A DNA stretch of 64,000 nucleotides from Zonotrichia leucophrys gambelii. Lineage: Eukaryota; Chordata; Aves; Passeriformes; Passerellidae. The notes under the pieces were generated by a model. It saw only the letters and a list, made by a program, of their open reading frames with translations. It was not told the DNA's origin and ran no database searches. Within the stretch, counting starts at the first letter, position 1. Every line of letters begins with the position of its first letter. Shown piece by piece: positions 39,401 through 53,685 of this stretch. The position numbers and the translations under genes are program-made. The stretch lies in contig NC_088170.1 of assembly GCF_028769735.1 (NCBI RefSeq), positions 61,413,585-61,477,584 on the forward strand. Direction: 5' to 3'.

Positions 39401-39996
39401 AAAGCCATACCTTTTAACTTCTGTCTATTTTCTCTCTAGGTCTTTGCATTTACAATTTGTTCAGACTGAATTTGGTAACCTTTTCCACTTTTTCACTAAA
39501 ATGAATGTTTTGCCTTTTCCCTGATAAATTTAGGAGAATGAGATGGATAAAAAAGGAGGAAGTTTTAGAAAGAATAGATTTCTCTAAATTTAGAAACTTT
39601 TTCTACAAATCCTTTAGTATACTTCTAAATATAGGAACCTTGAAAAATCTTCAGTACAATGCCTTTTGCAATCAGAGGAAACCATTCATCTCTTTTGTCT
39701 GACTAATGAATTCCTTGCAACGTGCCGCTGAGATATCCACTGGCAACATTTCAGTGGGAAAAACACCCACTGAAACACTGACAAACCCATCCAGAATTTG
39801 GTCCTTGCTGATGTGCAGAGATTCCTGCTCAATGACACTTATTTTAGCTTTTGAGACCTGTTGAGAGCTTTATCCCTGGCACTGAGCAGAGTCACGGGGT
39901 CAAAGTGTGTGTGGAGCTGAGGCAGTGTCCCCACACAGGGCTGTGCTGCTGTGTCACCTGTCCAGGCTGCATTGTCACCTGCACAGGGCAGGGCAC
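36481..39996. other. Intergenic DNA upstream of GNAT3
   Basis: This stretch is AT-rich, with no exon recognised on either strand. The tract at 38815-38955 is the only repeat. Confidence 0.6.
38815..38955. repeat. AT-rich palindromic low-complexity tract
   Basis: Repeated AATAAACCAATAA-type units alternate with ATTATAATTATA palindromes over about 140 bases. Confidence 0.85.
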
Positions 39997-40392
39997 TTGT
40001 GATCGTGTTCACAGGGGTTTTCAGGTGAGGGAAGAGACGAGAATGTTGACTCCATGTTCAGAAGGCTTGATTTATTATTTTATGATATACACTACATCAT
40101 AACTATACTAAAAAGAATAGAGGGAAAAGTTTCATCTCAGAAGGCTAGCTCAGCTAAGAATAGAAAGGACAAGAATGATAACAAAAGCAGCTGCCTCAGA
40201 CTCTCTGTCCGAGTCAGCTCTGCTGTGATTGGCCATTAATTAGAAACAACCACATGAGCCCAATCACAGATGCACCTGTTGCATTCCACAGCAGCAGATA
40301 ATCATTATTTACATTTTGTTCCTGAGGCCTCTCGGCTTCTCAGGAAGAAAAAATCCCAAGGAAAGGATTTTCACAAAAGGATGTCTGCGACA
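39997..40392 (-). mobile_element. Solo LTR of an endogenous retrovirus, intergenic
   Basis: The ~396-bp unit reads, on the minus strand, from TGTCGCAGACATC to CGATCACA(A). The polyA signal appears reversed as TTTATT at 40071-40076. Flanks are GGCAC (39992-39996) and GGCGC (40393-40397), a 5-bp target duplication that differs only by a CpG-to-CA change. It resembles a common passerine ERVL-type LTR from memory. No viral coding sequence is attached. Confidence 0.78.
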
Positions 40393-40549
40393 GGCGCTGG
40401 CACTGCCTGACTGCTGCAGGACAAGGGCCAGGTGGATCTTGGTCCTCCCTGGGGCTCTGCACAAGAATGCAAGGTGGACCCTGAAGAAGCTTCATAATTC
40501 AGCAGTGAAAAGGCCTGGGGAACTTTAAGCTCAAGCTTGTTTCTACTTT

Positions 40550-40615
40550 CTGCTGAGGGTTGGACCAGAGACCACAGGAGGTCCCTCCCAATAAAAATAG
40601 TTCTATTGTTTTGTT
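40550..40615 (+). mobile_element. CR1 3'-terminal fragment
   Basis: The segment GAGGGTTGGACCAGAGACC, followed by AGGTCCCTCCCAA and a TTCTATTG tail, matches the last ~65 bases of avian CR1 elements. Upstream sequence to 40400 is not clearly CR1. Confidence 0.72.
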
Positions 40616-40869
40616 AGAGAAATTTCAAATAGTTTTACCTTAGCTTTAATTTATAAAGCTTGTCTATAAGCCACTAAGGCCTTATCTTTGCTTCTTTTTG
40701 TTACCCTCAATATTAACAAAAATATAAAGCTTGAATTATTTTCTTTTTATTTTCTCTGTCTCTTCTGAAGCTTTCTGTTTCCTTTTTCCAAACAGAATAT
40801 AAATGTGAAAACTAATTTTTGTGTAATTTCAGCCCCTCGCCCCTAATTTGTCGTCTTCTCTCTAGGAAA

Positions 40870-41150
40870 CTTTATCAAATATCAGAAGAAAAATGGAAAT
40901 CTTGGCCCTTAGCTCTATAGTAGTGCACTGATGATACTGTAATATTTGCAAAGCCTTTTAGTTCTTTACCAAATATCAGAAAAAAAATGAAATCTTGGCC
41001 CTTAGCTCTATATTAGTACAGTGATAGTACTGTAATATTTGCAAATCCATTTAGTTCTGTAATATTTGCAAAGCCATTTTAGGTCTATATTAGTACAGTG
41101 ATGATACTGTAATATTTGCAAAGCCATTTAGTTGTGTAAGAAAGGTAAAA
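40870..41150. repeat. ~94-bp imperfect tandem repeat
   Basis: The first two units begin at 40876 and 40970 (CAAATATCAGAA...CTTGGCCCTTAGCTCTAT). Two further partial units share TCTATATTAGTACAGTGAT and TACTGTAATATTTGCAAA. The later units are internally deleted. Confidence 0.85.
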
Positions 41151-44100
41151 GTAATGATGTGGTCATTCATTTTTACAGAGGTGAAAAAAAGGAAGGATAG
41201 AAACAATATTACAGATCAAAGAAAATACTTTAAAAACAAGAAAGGGTTCTTGCATTTTCAATCCTGTCAAACTTTTTTGACATGAACAGTAATGCTTTCC
41301 CATTTTTGTGAAAATCTTAGTCCCACTATGGCAGAGGTGAGCTGTTCTGGCTTCAGTACATTCATTATCCTTCCTTCTGTAATTGCAGCTCATGCTGATT
41401 CAATGGAATGTGACATGGTGTGAGAAAAGGTTATTGAGCACTAGGGGAGAATCAGTGGCTGAGTATTGGTCAGGTAAGACCCACTGAGTTCTGACAGGTT
41501 TGCCAGCACTTCAGCTGAAACCTTGTCTGTGGTATCAGGAAACCTGTGCCAATCTTTGACAGGAGATGTGGGGCTGAGCTGCTGTGTTCAGATTAAGAAC
41601 TGGTCATTCCAACAGTCTGAAACTTGATATATACATATTTGGCAGACCAGTGCAAAAAAAAAAGAAAAAAAAGCAACATCCAGTGCAAAGCTACAAAAGC
41701 CCAAACCCCTTCTTGAACCAACACTCCTAAACTCCTGTCCCAGTCATGCTTAGAGGATGCCTGGGATGTGTTTGACAGTGCTGCACTAAGCTTGGCAATG
41801 TCCCTTGACTTCTCACATAAAAACAGCAAATATTTCAGGCTCTGATCTTTCTACAAAGATTAACAAATTATCTCTCTGCTATGGTAAGTTTAATTTTTCT
41901 TGTGGCTTATTGCTGATTCACACAAGAAAATGCAAAAGAACAGTCAGGAGTTAGTGCATTATAAAATGGTTTGGGGTCTTTGAACTCATGTATTTCCCAC
42001 TGGATTGTCCAAGACTCTCTCCTGCTGACTCCTGTAAGAGGCGGACCTGGTATTCTTTGCAGGGGGAGAAAAAAGAAAAAAAAGGGAATCTTAATGGGAA
42101 AATGGGGGATGCCTTCTAGCTCTGAAGAAAAGATTAAGTTTCTAGTACAAGGTGAACAGTCAACACAGTACATTAAAAAAAAAAGAGCTTAAAACAATGG
42201 GGAAATATTTTGCCAACAACTCACTCTGAACAATTCCAATTCCCACTAGAGCTATGTATTGACTCATCAAGTCCCATTGTTCCATGATAGCCAGAAATTA
42301 ATGAAGAATAAAAGCAGACACAATTCTGATTTGACTTGTAGAACCCTTTAAATAACAAATATTTTAACCTTTTCTCTTAGTGTGAAACAAACATGCAACA
42401 CAAATTATGGGAAAAATAAAGACATTTTTTTCCCAGCAGATTAAAATCTCTTTTATTTGGCAGACATTTTCCAGGTAAGAAAACTTGTGATTTTGGTGCC
42501 CCCATCAGAATGCATGCAGCTCTGCCCTGACACAGCTGGGTAGTGGCTGGATAAAATCTGATTTCTGGATGCTGACAAGGATGTAAGTGTGCAGTTTCAG
42601 AGCTTCCAGGACATCAGTTGAATGGAGCTATTCTGCATGGAGGGTGTCCACAAAGTTTCCATAAGAGCTGCTGGCATATTGCAACAATACCTATAGAAAT
42701 TAATGTGGAAGAACTTGTTCTGGTGCTGAACTAATGCACTGAAGAGATCTGGTTTTTTTCTGCATGGATTCTTATATTACATACTTATGGGAGCTGGCTG
42801 ACATCTGATGCATTATATTTGTTCTTTCATTCACACTCCAAGAGATAATAACTAAATAAGATCCTTATTTTGATAGGTTTTTAGAGAGGATTTTTTTAAC
42901 AAATTTTTTACATTGTTACATTTTTTAAAAATTCATTTCATTGTAACACTATGTTAAACTTAAATATTTAAAAGGATGGAGCCTGACACCTAAATGTGGT
43001 AAGGCAAAAGAGAGAGATTTCCTAGGAATCCATAATGTGGAAATAATTCTGGAAAAACTCTTCTATCTTGCTCAGAGTAACTTCTGAAAGTAAAGCTATT
43101 TTTTCAGAGAAGCAAAGTTGTGTCTTATTATCTTTGTGGTTTGTAACCATTTCAGCCTCTGATTTAGTCCTGTACATTGTCTTTCTTCATAGTCAGATCT
43201 CCCTAACTTTATAAGGTCTTTAGTTCAAGACCTAAAATTCTTTCTCTCTTGATGGTATCCTGCAGCACATGACAAACTTCATCCTAAACCATGCAGCCTA
43301 TGGAGGTAATATTGGGAATTTTAAGGATTAACAATGTTTTTAGTATTCTTCCATTCTAATTATGAAGCAGTGTTCTAATTAACACAACTCTAGCTGACAC
43401 TTTCCCTAGAAAAAATGCATTGTCCTGGGAAGAATTCCAAAGAAAAGGGAAATTATCTCATTCTTTTCAGCTCCCACTCCCCTTACAGAAATTTTAAACA
43501 ACTGAGCTCTTTAAAAGCCTTCCTGAGCTAGGCTGACCTCCACCCCAAAATGTTCCATTCTTAGATAGGGAAGGAAAAACAAAAACAAAATGTTTTTATC
43601 ACTCTCCTGAATGGATTGAGCACAGATCAGGCTCCCTGGGTATTTGGGAAGGGAGATCCTAAGCAAGTATGTTAAGAACTCCACCCACATTCAATAAGTT
43701 GATGGGGAAAATGTAAAACTCTGAAACCCCAGCTCTTGTAAGAATTGAGGTCAGGACTTAGGTACAAAGGAAAGGGAAGAGCCTACAAGACTAGACAGAC
43801 ATTTCATGAATGCCAGCAGTGTCCAAGTGTTGTTCCTTAAGAAATCACTGACAGGAGTGTGTCTATGCCTTCAACAAAGGGTAAAAAGAAATGTAATTGG
43901 GTGATTACAAAATGACATGCTGAAATGGGGAATACCACCATGCCTTCAGACAGCACATTAGTCTATGCCTTCAGGGATGAAGATTTTTGCTTATCAAAAC
44001 CAGGCAATCTTTTCCAGAATTAAATATCCCTCCTGTTTTATTCTCAAAGTTTCAAATTTAAGTGGACTTACTTTCCAGTCTTTTGAGATCTTGTCTTCTT

Positions 44101-45769
44101 GGCAGCTACAGATGTTTTGTGAAAATGTCTCTTTAATTTCTTCTCTTTCTAGCATCTTTCATGTCTCAAAATTAGCTTAATCTGAATCTTCCTTTAACTG
44201 AAATGCAGAGCAGAATCTGCCAGTTCTTTCTACAATGTCTGTTTTCATATTTGCTTGTTTGAGTAATTTTCTTATTAGAGATTCTGCAAGGTTTAAGACA
44301 CTCCATAGGATAATCTGAGTTACTCTGTGTTGTAGTGTTCAATGTCCGAAATGTTTTGTTTATTCTGGCAATGGATGCTGTTTTTTTGTATTTATTACTA
44401 AATCGGTTGTGGCAGCACTTTCATGGGATGCAGGGTGACATTTCTCAGAAGTCACTGCAGTGCCTATCTCTTATTTTAACGTGCTGTGCAGCTGGCAAGC
44501 TGTGTTACTGATATCCCACACAGCCCTGTCAGGCTGTTTGTCTGCGTGCCCTCTGCTGCTCCAGAGTCACCCTGATGGAAAGTCACCTCTGGGCTGAGTT
44601 GCTGGTGGGATGCCAGGCACTGCCCTGTGTGATTCCAGCTCACATACCTGGCACAGTCCTGCTGGCTTGGCAGGGCTCGTGCTTCAGGGTACTGCTCTGC
44701 TTGGGAATTATATTTCATTTGTACCTGCTCACTTTTTAAATCTCTCTGAAGCACAGATGCCACGGGGCTGGACTCCCGTGTTTGTGATCAAACTGCTCAT
44801 ATGTATGAATTCAATCCCATACTCTGTTCACATTCCCTCTTTGCAATTAAACCATTCCTTACAGACATGTAAGGCTCAGCAGTGTCTGAACCTCGACATG
44901 ACCTGCTCTCATGGATTATCTGGTGGCATGCGACAGAAAGAAACATGTCTTCTTCAGTATTTCTCCCCTGCCCTCAGTTATATGTTGAATTTATAGGCAT
45001 CAGCTATATTAGTAAATGCAAGAGTGCCTGGCAATTTTCCTGGAACTGGATTCTCTGTGCTTGTATGTCTTAGGACAGCCCCAATAAGGAATTTGGCATT
45101 CCCTGAACAGTCCATACACTTGGCCAGACAAAACTGGCACAGCTAAAGGCAGATTGCTTGCCTTGCAGATTGGTTTGAAAAGTGGCAGTTTATTAATAGA
45201 CTTGAGCTGGACTGTGATGATTGTTCTCCTATAGGTGTGAGTCACACGTTCTGGAGCTGACATGGAACTTCTGTGATATGTTCAGGAACTTCTGTGATAA
45301 GTTTCTGTCCATCAGAAACAGCATCCTCTTTATTTTACAGTACCATCTATCCCAATCCACGTGTGTGGAAGGCTATATTTGTGTGAGTCAGGAACACAAA
45401 ATCTATCCAGAAAAGTGCTCCTTCAGTGTTCTGTGGGCATCTGGCAGCTCCTTTCCACTCCGGCTGAAACTCTAAGTACTACCAAGGAAAAGCAGAGCAG
45501 CCTATTTTCCTGTTTTCCCCACTAGTTTATTTTTCTTCTCTGTCGTGTGGAGAATCCTCAAGGCTAACAGCTGGAAAGTCCTGAGTTCAGAAGAGAACAG
45601 GCAATGACTTGCTCCCTGCTAATCTGTTGAGTTGGCCTGTCTGCACTCTGTATCCTGAAGCAGCATTTTTTGCTCAAGGCTCTGATCAGCATCCTCCTTG
45701 TATCATTGTCTTGGGAAATATGTTCCTACACAGTGAGGGTAAATTGGGAAATTGTTTTGCCAAAGAAGG
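41151..45769. other. Intergenic DNA
   Basis: No coding exon, RNA gene or named repeat is recognised. Confidence 0.55.
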
Positions 45770-45990
45770 GCAAGGGAGCTGGGGAAGTGTCTGGAGCACA
45801 AATCTACTGAGGAGCAGCTGATGGAGCTGGGGTGATTATTCTGGAGAAAAGGAGGCTCAGGGGGGACATGATCACTCTCTACAACTGCCTGAAAGGAAGT
45901 TGTAAACCGGAGTTCAGTCTCTTCTGCCAGGTAAAAAGTGTCAGAACAAGAGAAAATGGCCTCAAGCTGCACTGTGGGAAGTTTATATGT
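45770..45990 (+). mobile_element. CR1 LINE 3' fragment, intergenic
   Basis: The plus strand encodes EEQLMELGVIILEKRRLRG, then DMITLYNCLKGS and RTRENGLKLH, the standard order near the end of CR1 ORF2. It is truncated before the final FFTERV block and lacks a recognisable CR1 tail. Confidence 0.85.
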
Positions 45991-46023
45991 GTGTCATATA
46001 AACTGCGCATCACCTGAAGTCAG

Positions 46024-46310
46024 AAAAGATGTATATAAATTTGAATTCTAGATATGTTTGCTCATTCACTTCAATAATGAAAAATGTGTTATAAGTGTTT
46101 CTAAATACATGATTTTGAACAAAAACATTGCACACACAGTATCCTCAAACACACCTCAGAATTCTCTAGCACGTGTACTTATTGAGAAACAATAATAAAC
46201 CAATTGTCACTTTAGTTCTTGGTGAAAATGAAATAGAATTCAAACCCCTTACACGGCAAATGCACACATTAATTGTGTATTGACACAAATTTTTCAATAG
46301 CAGAATGTAA
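46024..46310 (+). repeat. ~290-bp dispersed repeat, copy A
   Basis: It matches 57217-57525 in the same orientation. Shared landmarks are CATTCACTTCAATAATGAAA, TCTAAATACATGATTTTGA and, later, CAATAGnAnAATGTAA. Divergence is substantial, with several small gaps, so the pair is old. It begins just after a CR1 fragment, which copy B lacks. Confidence 0.75.
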
Positions 46311-46385
46311 GTTTTCTCTCTCTCTCTCTCCCCCCTTCTCTTTCTTTAATTCATCCTTCCTTTCTCTCTTGCCTTTCACCCTACC
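46311..46385. repeat. Pyrimidine-rich (CT)n tract
   Basis: A CT dinucleotide run is followed by C6 and degenerate TTCTCTTTC units. The plus strand is almost free of purines for about 70 bases. Confidence 0.85.
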
Positions 46386-46389
46386 CCTT

Positions 46390-49300
46390 TATCCAAAACA
46401 TACTGTTGTGTGCTTATACAGTAGGCCAGGGGACTAACATACCAATTTCCATGCCAAGTCTGTAACTTACTGATAAAACTGAGAGGTTTTGCAGGTTTTG
46501 TGTATATGTAATAATTTATTATTCATTTTTATATTATGTATACTTTTTATTTACATTTACTTTAAATAATGAATAGTTTATAAAACTTTTTTTCTGTCAC
46601 TGCTGCTACAATCTTGAAATGTATATTTTGACATGAGTTGCAACTGTCAGCAGATGCCTACAGTGTACAAGCCTACATCTGGACAAGTCACCTTCAGTCA
46701 TTTTTATAGGCAATAAAAAATAATAGACACTTCCACAGTTCAGTTTTCTTTCATACTTGAAGTGTGCAGTGCAGAGGTCTCATCTTTTGCTGCCAAAAAC
46801 TTTCAGCAAGAATACTAAAGTCCTTTTGTCTCACTTATATTGTCACAGAAGTTCTTCTGAGCATGTTTCTCACCAGAAGAAAATCTGTTGCCTCAGAATC
46901 CTCCTGGGTTTTTTTCACTGTTCCAAATTCAGCAGCTCTCCAGGGAGAATCCTAATAGTGTCCTTCTCCCATGCAAGGAGCTGGTGCAGAAGCTGTGGAT
47001 GAACTGATTTTCTCAAGGTTGTTGGACAACTGACAATGTCAGCAATGTCCAGAAGGACTCCAAGAGACAAAGGTCAGCTTCCCATTTTAGGAAAACACTG
47101 TGTAAGGACCTTGAAGTGAGGAGCTTTTCCAGAGTTCAGTGCATGAACACGTCTGACTCGTTTCTGCTGCCTGCAGAGGTTACTGGGGGCTGCCTGCAGG
47201 GAGTGGTGGCAGCCACACCAGAGACCCCCTGATAAACCCCAAGACCTGCTGGGCAAAAATGTCCATGGGAAATCCAAAAAAAGAGTTTGGAAAATTGAGA
47301 AAAAGGTTGCACAATGGCCAAAGCCAGTGATAATCTCCAATATGTTGTAATGTAATAGAAACATGTTGGAAACATAGAATAGAAATGAAAAGATGTAGTA
47401 AATTTTATTGATAAAATCAGTTATTTTGTTAAAGTAGTCCAGTGGTTGATCTATGAACACAAACTGAAATGGTGATCAAGGGCAATAGGAGACAGGGAAT
47501 GTCCCTGTGCTGACAGCCACATTCATCCATTCATCTTTGGGTTTACAACAGATTCTTTGTGTGTAGGGTGGTTGGGTTTTTTTCCCTATTCTTCATGCAA
47601 GAGAACACATTTAATTTCCCATTACCAGATTAATAGTGTAACCATTCATAATTGTAACCATTCATCTAGATGTCACTTTTACAAGGACAGTTTTATATCA
47701 GATGTTATATCTAATTTGTAACCAGTAATGGAATCCATCTCTGGGGTAAATTCTACCTGCTTCTTTATCTTGCAGTCAAAATAATAAACATTTGTTAGAA
47801 CTCACATCTTTTAGAATGAAAAAGAAGCAGAGCAAACCCAAACACAAAAAGCCAGGTCAACAGAAATAAATAGAACAGTTTTCTCTAGCAGAAAAAGGAA
47901 TATAAATGAACTGTACAAGGAAAAAAAAATTGGTTACTGTGTATCTGACTACACTGAATTATGATCCACTATAGAAAAACTTCTGTTTTACTACTGGCTG
48001 AGTTCTGAATAGTTTTGAGTCTGTGTGGGTATACATGGAAATCACATGGGAAAAAAAGGAGACGAGGCTTTAGGAGGAGGAAAACCCTGAAAGCCTCATT
48101 TCTTCATATATACTAAGGGCAAGAAGAAGGTGGATATATAGACATCTTCTGAATATGATGACTGTCTTAGAGTTACAGATCTGTCATAACAGGCATACCT
48201 GAAAGGAGTTACAGCTGATAATATCCAAGTCAACACCATCAAGGAGAGTTCTTCCCACAAATAACATTACATGGCTGAAATACAAGAAGAGATTCAAAAG
48301 TGGCCACTTTCATCATATTCTTAGAGAAGCCTCTTAGACTCAAGTGCAGAAGCTCAAAATGGAGGCAAAAGTGTTTTCTCCTTGTTACACACTTTCTCAT
48401 TGAAATGTCAGGTGCATTCTAGATAAAAATATTGTGTACATTCACATTACCACTTTGTAAATAAACATCAGCTGAATGTAATGGGCAACTGACCTCTGTT
48501 ATGAGCTAATTTTTGCAAGAAATGCATAGATTATTTTTAAAGTATTTGTCTAGTGTAATATATGCAATCTGAAAGTATGACCATACAGTTTTTAATTTGA
48601 AATAATTTTGCTTAGATCTGGTTTTCCATTATTAATTGATAAAGAATATTCAAGGAGGTTATTGTGTTCAAGTAACAAACCCAAGACAAGTTGCATTAGG
48701 CATTAGAAAAAATGCAAATAATGGTCATAGTGAAAATAAAATAAAACCCTGATTTATAAAGTTTGGAAGTTAAACTAACAAGGAAATGAAATGTGAAAGT
48801 GCTCATAATAGCTGAAAAATACCAAACATGCATTTTGAGGAGAATGGAAATCAAATTATCAGCTCAGGAAAAAAAGAAAGGTCATAATTTAAGACAGAGG
48901 AGGTTTATATTAGATCTTATTAAAAACTTCTAATTGTAGTGGTAGTTTAGCAGTGTAAGATGTTATATATTAAGGCTATGGAAATCATAAACATACTAGT
49001 CATGTATCAGACACCATTATGGGAAACTAAATCCAGCATATTTACTGCAGAGAGACAGAATGCAACTTTTGAAGCCCCTTATATTATTACATTTCATTTC
49101 TCTTCTCATTCACTTGAATCCTAGTGTGCCTTTACAAAATTTAGCTAGCTCAGTGACTTCTTCTTCCTCAAAGAGTCATTTTTGGCTATCTACAACAATC
49201 CTCATGATTGTTTCTCTTTCCTTCCTGAATGATACTCTGAAATATCGTACCATATGCCTTAATATAGTCCAGATTAGAACATAACTCTTTACTTTAAAGA

Positions 49301-52300
49301 AAATTACAAGGATTTCATAAACTTTGTTTAGGCTGAGAATTTTTTTCTAGAGCCTCCAAATACATGGTCATTCATTGCTTTTTGACAGGATTCCAGGACT
49401 CAAAGGGGAGTCCAGAGTAAGCCAAACAGTATTAAAAAAAAAAAAAAAGATAATAAATAAAAACCTGCACATGAAATTAGATCAGACTAACTGAGGAGTT
49501 CTTAGTTACCTCTATGCAGTTGCTGATTTTACCCAAAGTCAAAATGACCATTCAAAATTACTCTGACCATCTGGATCAGCCACCCCAGAATGCAGCAGGG
49601 CTGATTTGGACCTGTGAGGTGACTCTGAGTCTGAGTCTGAGCCTTAGGCAGCAAGGTTCCTCTCCTGAACTCTCCCAAGAGGTGTCGAGTGTGAATTTAG
49701 CTTAGACCAACAACAGAAAATGCTACCAAGGAGATCATAAAGGAAGAGGCTCTGTGGGCTAGTGGTTCACTTCTCTGTAGTGGATAGATACTCAATAATG
49801 TACATATTTTTTGTTCATATCTTGTACTTGACAACTGGTAAAACCAGAATAAGGATGTTGTCCCCTCTCTTTAGAGAGTTAAACTTGCCTTTCAAAGACT
49901 GATTGAGGATGAGAGTCAGGGGCAAATATCCATGGCTGCTCTGATCAAGATTATCTGAAGGACTTTATGGCATAAAATATAAATCTGAATCTGACCACAT
50001 TCAGGGCTATATCATGCTGGACAGTGAATGCTGGGATTCTCTTAATTCATCCCAAGATTCTTAATTGTTCTTCAGGGTTCTCACTGGCACCAGAGTAGGT
50101 GATCTGAAATTTATCCTGTGTGTTTTTCACAATAGGAGCACATAAATTTGGGTGAGCCTTATTACCTTAAGAGATATGAATGGATCTTTACTTCAGAAAT
50201 TCCTAGAATATTTTGGTTTTTTTAAGGATGTATTCAAGACTTGAAAACAGCTATTAAGGTAAGGAAATTGTTTAACTACTTTGAGCTGCTTTAACTACTA
50301 CCTGTTTCCTTCTTTTGTTGAGCATTAATTAAAAACTAGAGCATTTTTAAATGGTGACAGAAAACACAAGTTGGGCTGAAACCTCCTCATATTTAGGGAG
50401 ACGTGCTCATTTTTATTGTTTGTGATCTTCCTTCCCCTCCATCTCTTATTGTTTCACTGATTGATAATTACAAAGATCCTGCAGAGGGAGTTTTGCAAAA
50501 GTGGAGCTGTTCAAACAAGATTTCAGGGAAATCCTATCTTGTGCTATCCAGTCAGAAATTATAATAATAGTTCAAAACTAAATTTTGCAGTTATAGACTG
50601 GCTTGTGCTGCATTGCTGCTCAGCTCTGCACAGCAAAAGGCCCAATACCCACTTTAAGTGCTATGGTAACACCAGGAATAAAAGCATGGTTAGTGATGCA
50701 TGCCAGGGTCCCCATAACTCAGGGAATGTAGGAGCTGGTTCCTTACACTGATGACAACTAACTTATCAGCAAGAGATTTATAAGCATAAATGCATGCCTT
50801 CCTTCTAGAAAAGCTTTCAGTAATTCCACTAGCAGTGTTTATAGAGTATATCTCAGCACATCTTTTCCATTCAGCCTCACATGCTGCTCCCACCAACCAG
50901 AACCTTTTGCTGTATGGTTCCTTCACTGCTTGGATGCAGTAGAAATGCACACACTACCTCTTTCTAATTTTTTATGCATGCCTTCCTTTCCTATATATTT
51001 TCCTCAGCTTCTCTCCCTTAATTTCATGGTGTAACACCAGGAAGTGGAGGGATCCAAAGATAAAGCAGGACAGGACAGAGGCTTCCTGAAGCCCTGTACT
51101 GATATGGGCTCTGAAATGGGGGACCTGGTGCTTATGAGCATCCAGATAACATGAAGCTGAAGGGCAGTGCAAAAAGGAAATAAGGTAGAGAATGAGTCAG
51201 TCCACCCTCTGCAGGCTGTGACTCCCTCAGCAGCCCCCCTTATGTGAGTTTCCCTTAAGAAGAAGCACAAGGAAAGATGAGAGTTTTAGATTACAGTGTC
51301 CATGGACGGGTAACAGAGTGTGCTGGCCACCTCCTGTTTGTCTCAGTTACCCAAATCACAGCAGTCCCATCCCACCTCTGCTGGACCATTACTCATACCC
51401 ATTCAAATGATTTGAACATTCAAGTAAGTAGCAAAAATATGTGGTTAACAGAGAATCAAGCTCAGTCTGACCCCTGTGGTTTTGATGTTTATCTGTGTTG
51501 ACAGAGAAAATTCTAAAAATGTAAGCCAAATTACATTAAGTGCTGGCAGTCTAGAAACCCTACCTTCAATCACAGAACAATTACTCCTCTGCCAGATGAT
51601 GCTGTTGAGGAATTCATGGAGTTTAGAATAAATTCATACTAGGTATTGAGAAAAGAATGCTAGGAAAAGTCTTAACTTCTTTTTTTTTTTTTGTACACCA
51701 CTTCACAGGACCTCAGAAGTCCAATATTTTGATGTGGTTTGTTAGGCAGCCAAAATAGGAGAAGCCAGCTCTGCAGAGTGTATTCCACTAGAGAGCTCCA
51801 ATGCAGCAGCAGCAGAATTTGGGATTCTATCATCATTCTGCTTCTCCACATCCTCCCTAATGGTTTGTTCAGATGTTCCCAGTGTGGGACCCTCCCAGCC
51901 AGGGACAATGGTGAGGACAAAGGTGGCTAAATTCAGGATACACCGTTCAGGTGCTCTCAAGGACTTCCAAGGTTTATGTTTGAAAAATATGACGTGAATA
52001 TACAACCACACCTCAAGCCACAGCCCACCATTATTGTGCCCATCCCTAAACGGATCAAGTTTATCTCTCCCCCTTTCTCCTACAAACCCTCTTTTTTTCC
52101 CCCATTTTGCCTCTTAGGGGTTTTTTTGCCTTAGATGTGAGATTTGAAGCAAAACCCAAAAAGTTGTTTGTTAGCATTTTTTAAAGCTGAAATCAGAATT
52201 TTACTGGACTTTATAACATATATGACTGAAGCTCTAAAATAAAAATACTGTTAAAGTAAAATCACATAAAAAGATAGAAAGAGATGGGAAAGCAAATTCT

Positions 52301-53678
52301 GTATGCAGGCTGGGAAGGAACTAGAGAAATCCCCAAGCCAAGTTTTCTTACTAATTTTGTAAAAGTACTGAAACAGACATACAAAAAATCTTCTGTAATA
52401 AATACATTTATAAACAGAGTTTTATGTTAGGGTGTAGTAGCCTCCCAAAGAAGAAAAGAGTTATGTCCTCTAATAGAAACCTGAAATTAAATGAAAAGTC
52501 AGAAGCAACCCTTAGACAGGTAAGTGTAATGCAATCCTCTAGCAGAGATTTCAGAGAAAATAAGATTACACTGTCCTCATCTCATGCTGTGCTGCATCTT
52601 CCCTTCTGTATGTTCTATAAAAGCATTTCATAGGAAATGAAATGGAACCACAGTATTAATCTTTATGTGTTCTGGAGTCACATTTTTCCTTCATGTGTTC
52701 TAATGTCTTCCTAGATCCTACCCTTACCTGGCACAGCAATTCCTCCCTTGAATATATGCACCAAAGACAGAGCAAGCCTTGCAACTAATACTGAATTTTG
52801 CTCCTTCAAGAAATGGACCAGGGAGGAGAGGTTGGCTGGGGCTGAGCAGCTTGCCCTACAAGGAGGGAAGAGGAAGGTGGTGGGAAAATGTGTCAAGCTG
52901 AGTTTGCTGCTGCTGCTGCTGAATCCCAGAAAATGGAAATAAAGGATGGTGTCTGATGCCTGGTGCTGGGGGGAGCTGCTCTTCCCCCTCTCCCCAGCAC
53001 CACACACCAGCCACTCACCAGAGAGAGACAAAGCACCTTTGTAAAGCTGCAGTTATCAGAGACCATGGCAGGGGAGAAGTACAGATGTTTGGGTTTTTTT
53101 TTTTCTCTCTGCTTTTCTAAGCAGATGCCCACATTTCCCATGGGAAAATCAATCATCAAGAGGAGCAAGTTAATATCCTGTACAGCTGAAGTGTGATTTC
53201 TGACTCTGCCCGTTTGGGAGAAGAACAAGGCAATCTGGTTTTTCAGAACAACATTGACAGAAATGGCTGTGGGCAGCCTCTCAAGCTATCATTGATTTAC
53301 CTCAAGTACAATATATGTCTGGCAAGACAAGTCTCCATTTGAGCTGATTTAGCCTTTTTTATGTCAAGGATTACTGGTATTAGTCCAATCTGTTGAGAGT
53401 TTCCTTTTGGGAAACTCATCAGGTATTTCTATAAAAACAGCAAATCATTGTGTTGTTCCATTTGGAACATTTTGTGCTGTGAACTTGTTCTACTGCCTAG
53501 AACTTGTTCCTGCTGCACCTCTTTTTAGCAACTGGCCCCCAAAATGTCAAGACACATTCTCCTTTCTCGGCTGTACAAAATCTATTGTTTTCATTTTTTT
53601 CTCCATTTTTCTCCATATTTTTTTTACTTTTTACTCTTTTTATCTTATTGGACCTTAAGGTCCAGCACTTGTGTACCT
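46390..53678. other. Intergenic DNA
   Basis: This is mostly unique sequence. Small features are an A run near 49434, a GAGTCT triplet repeat near 49624 and a CTG run near 52905. No exon is recognised. Confidence 0.55.
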
Positions 53679-53685
53679 GAGATTT

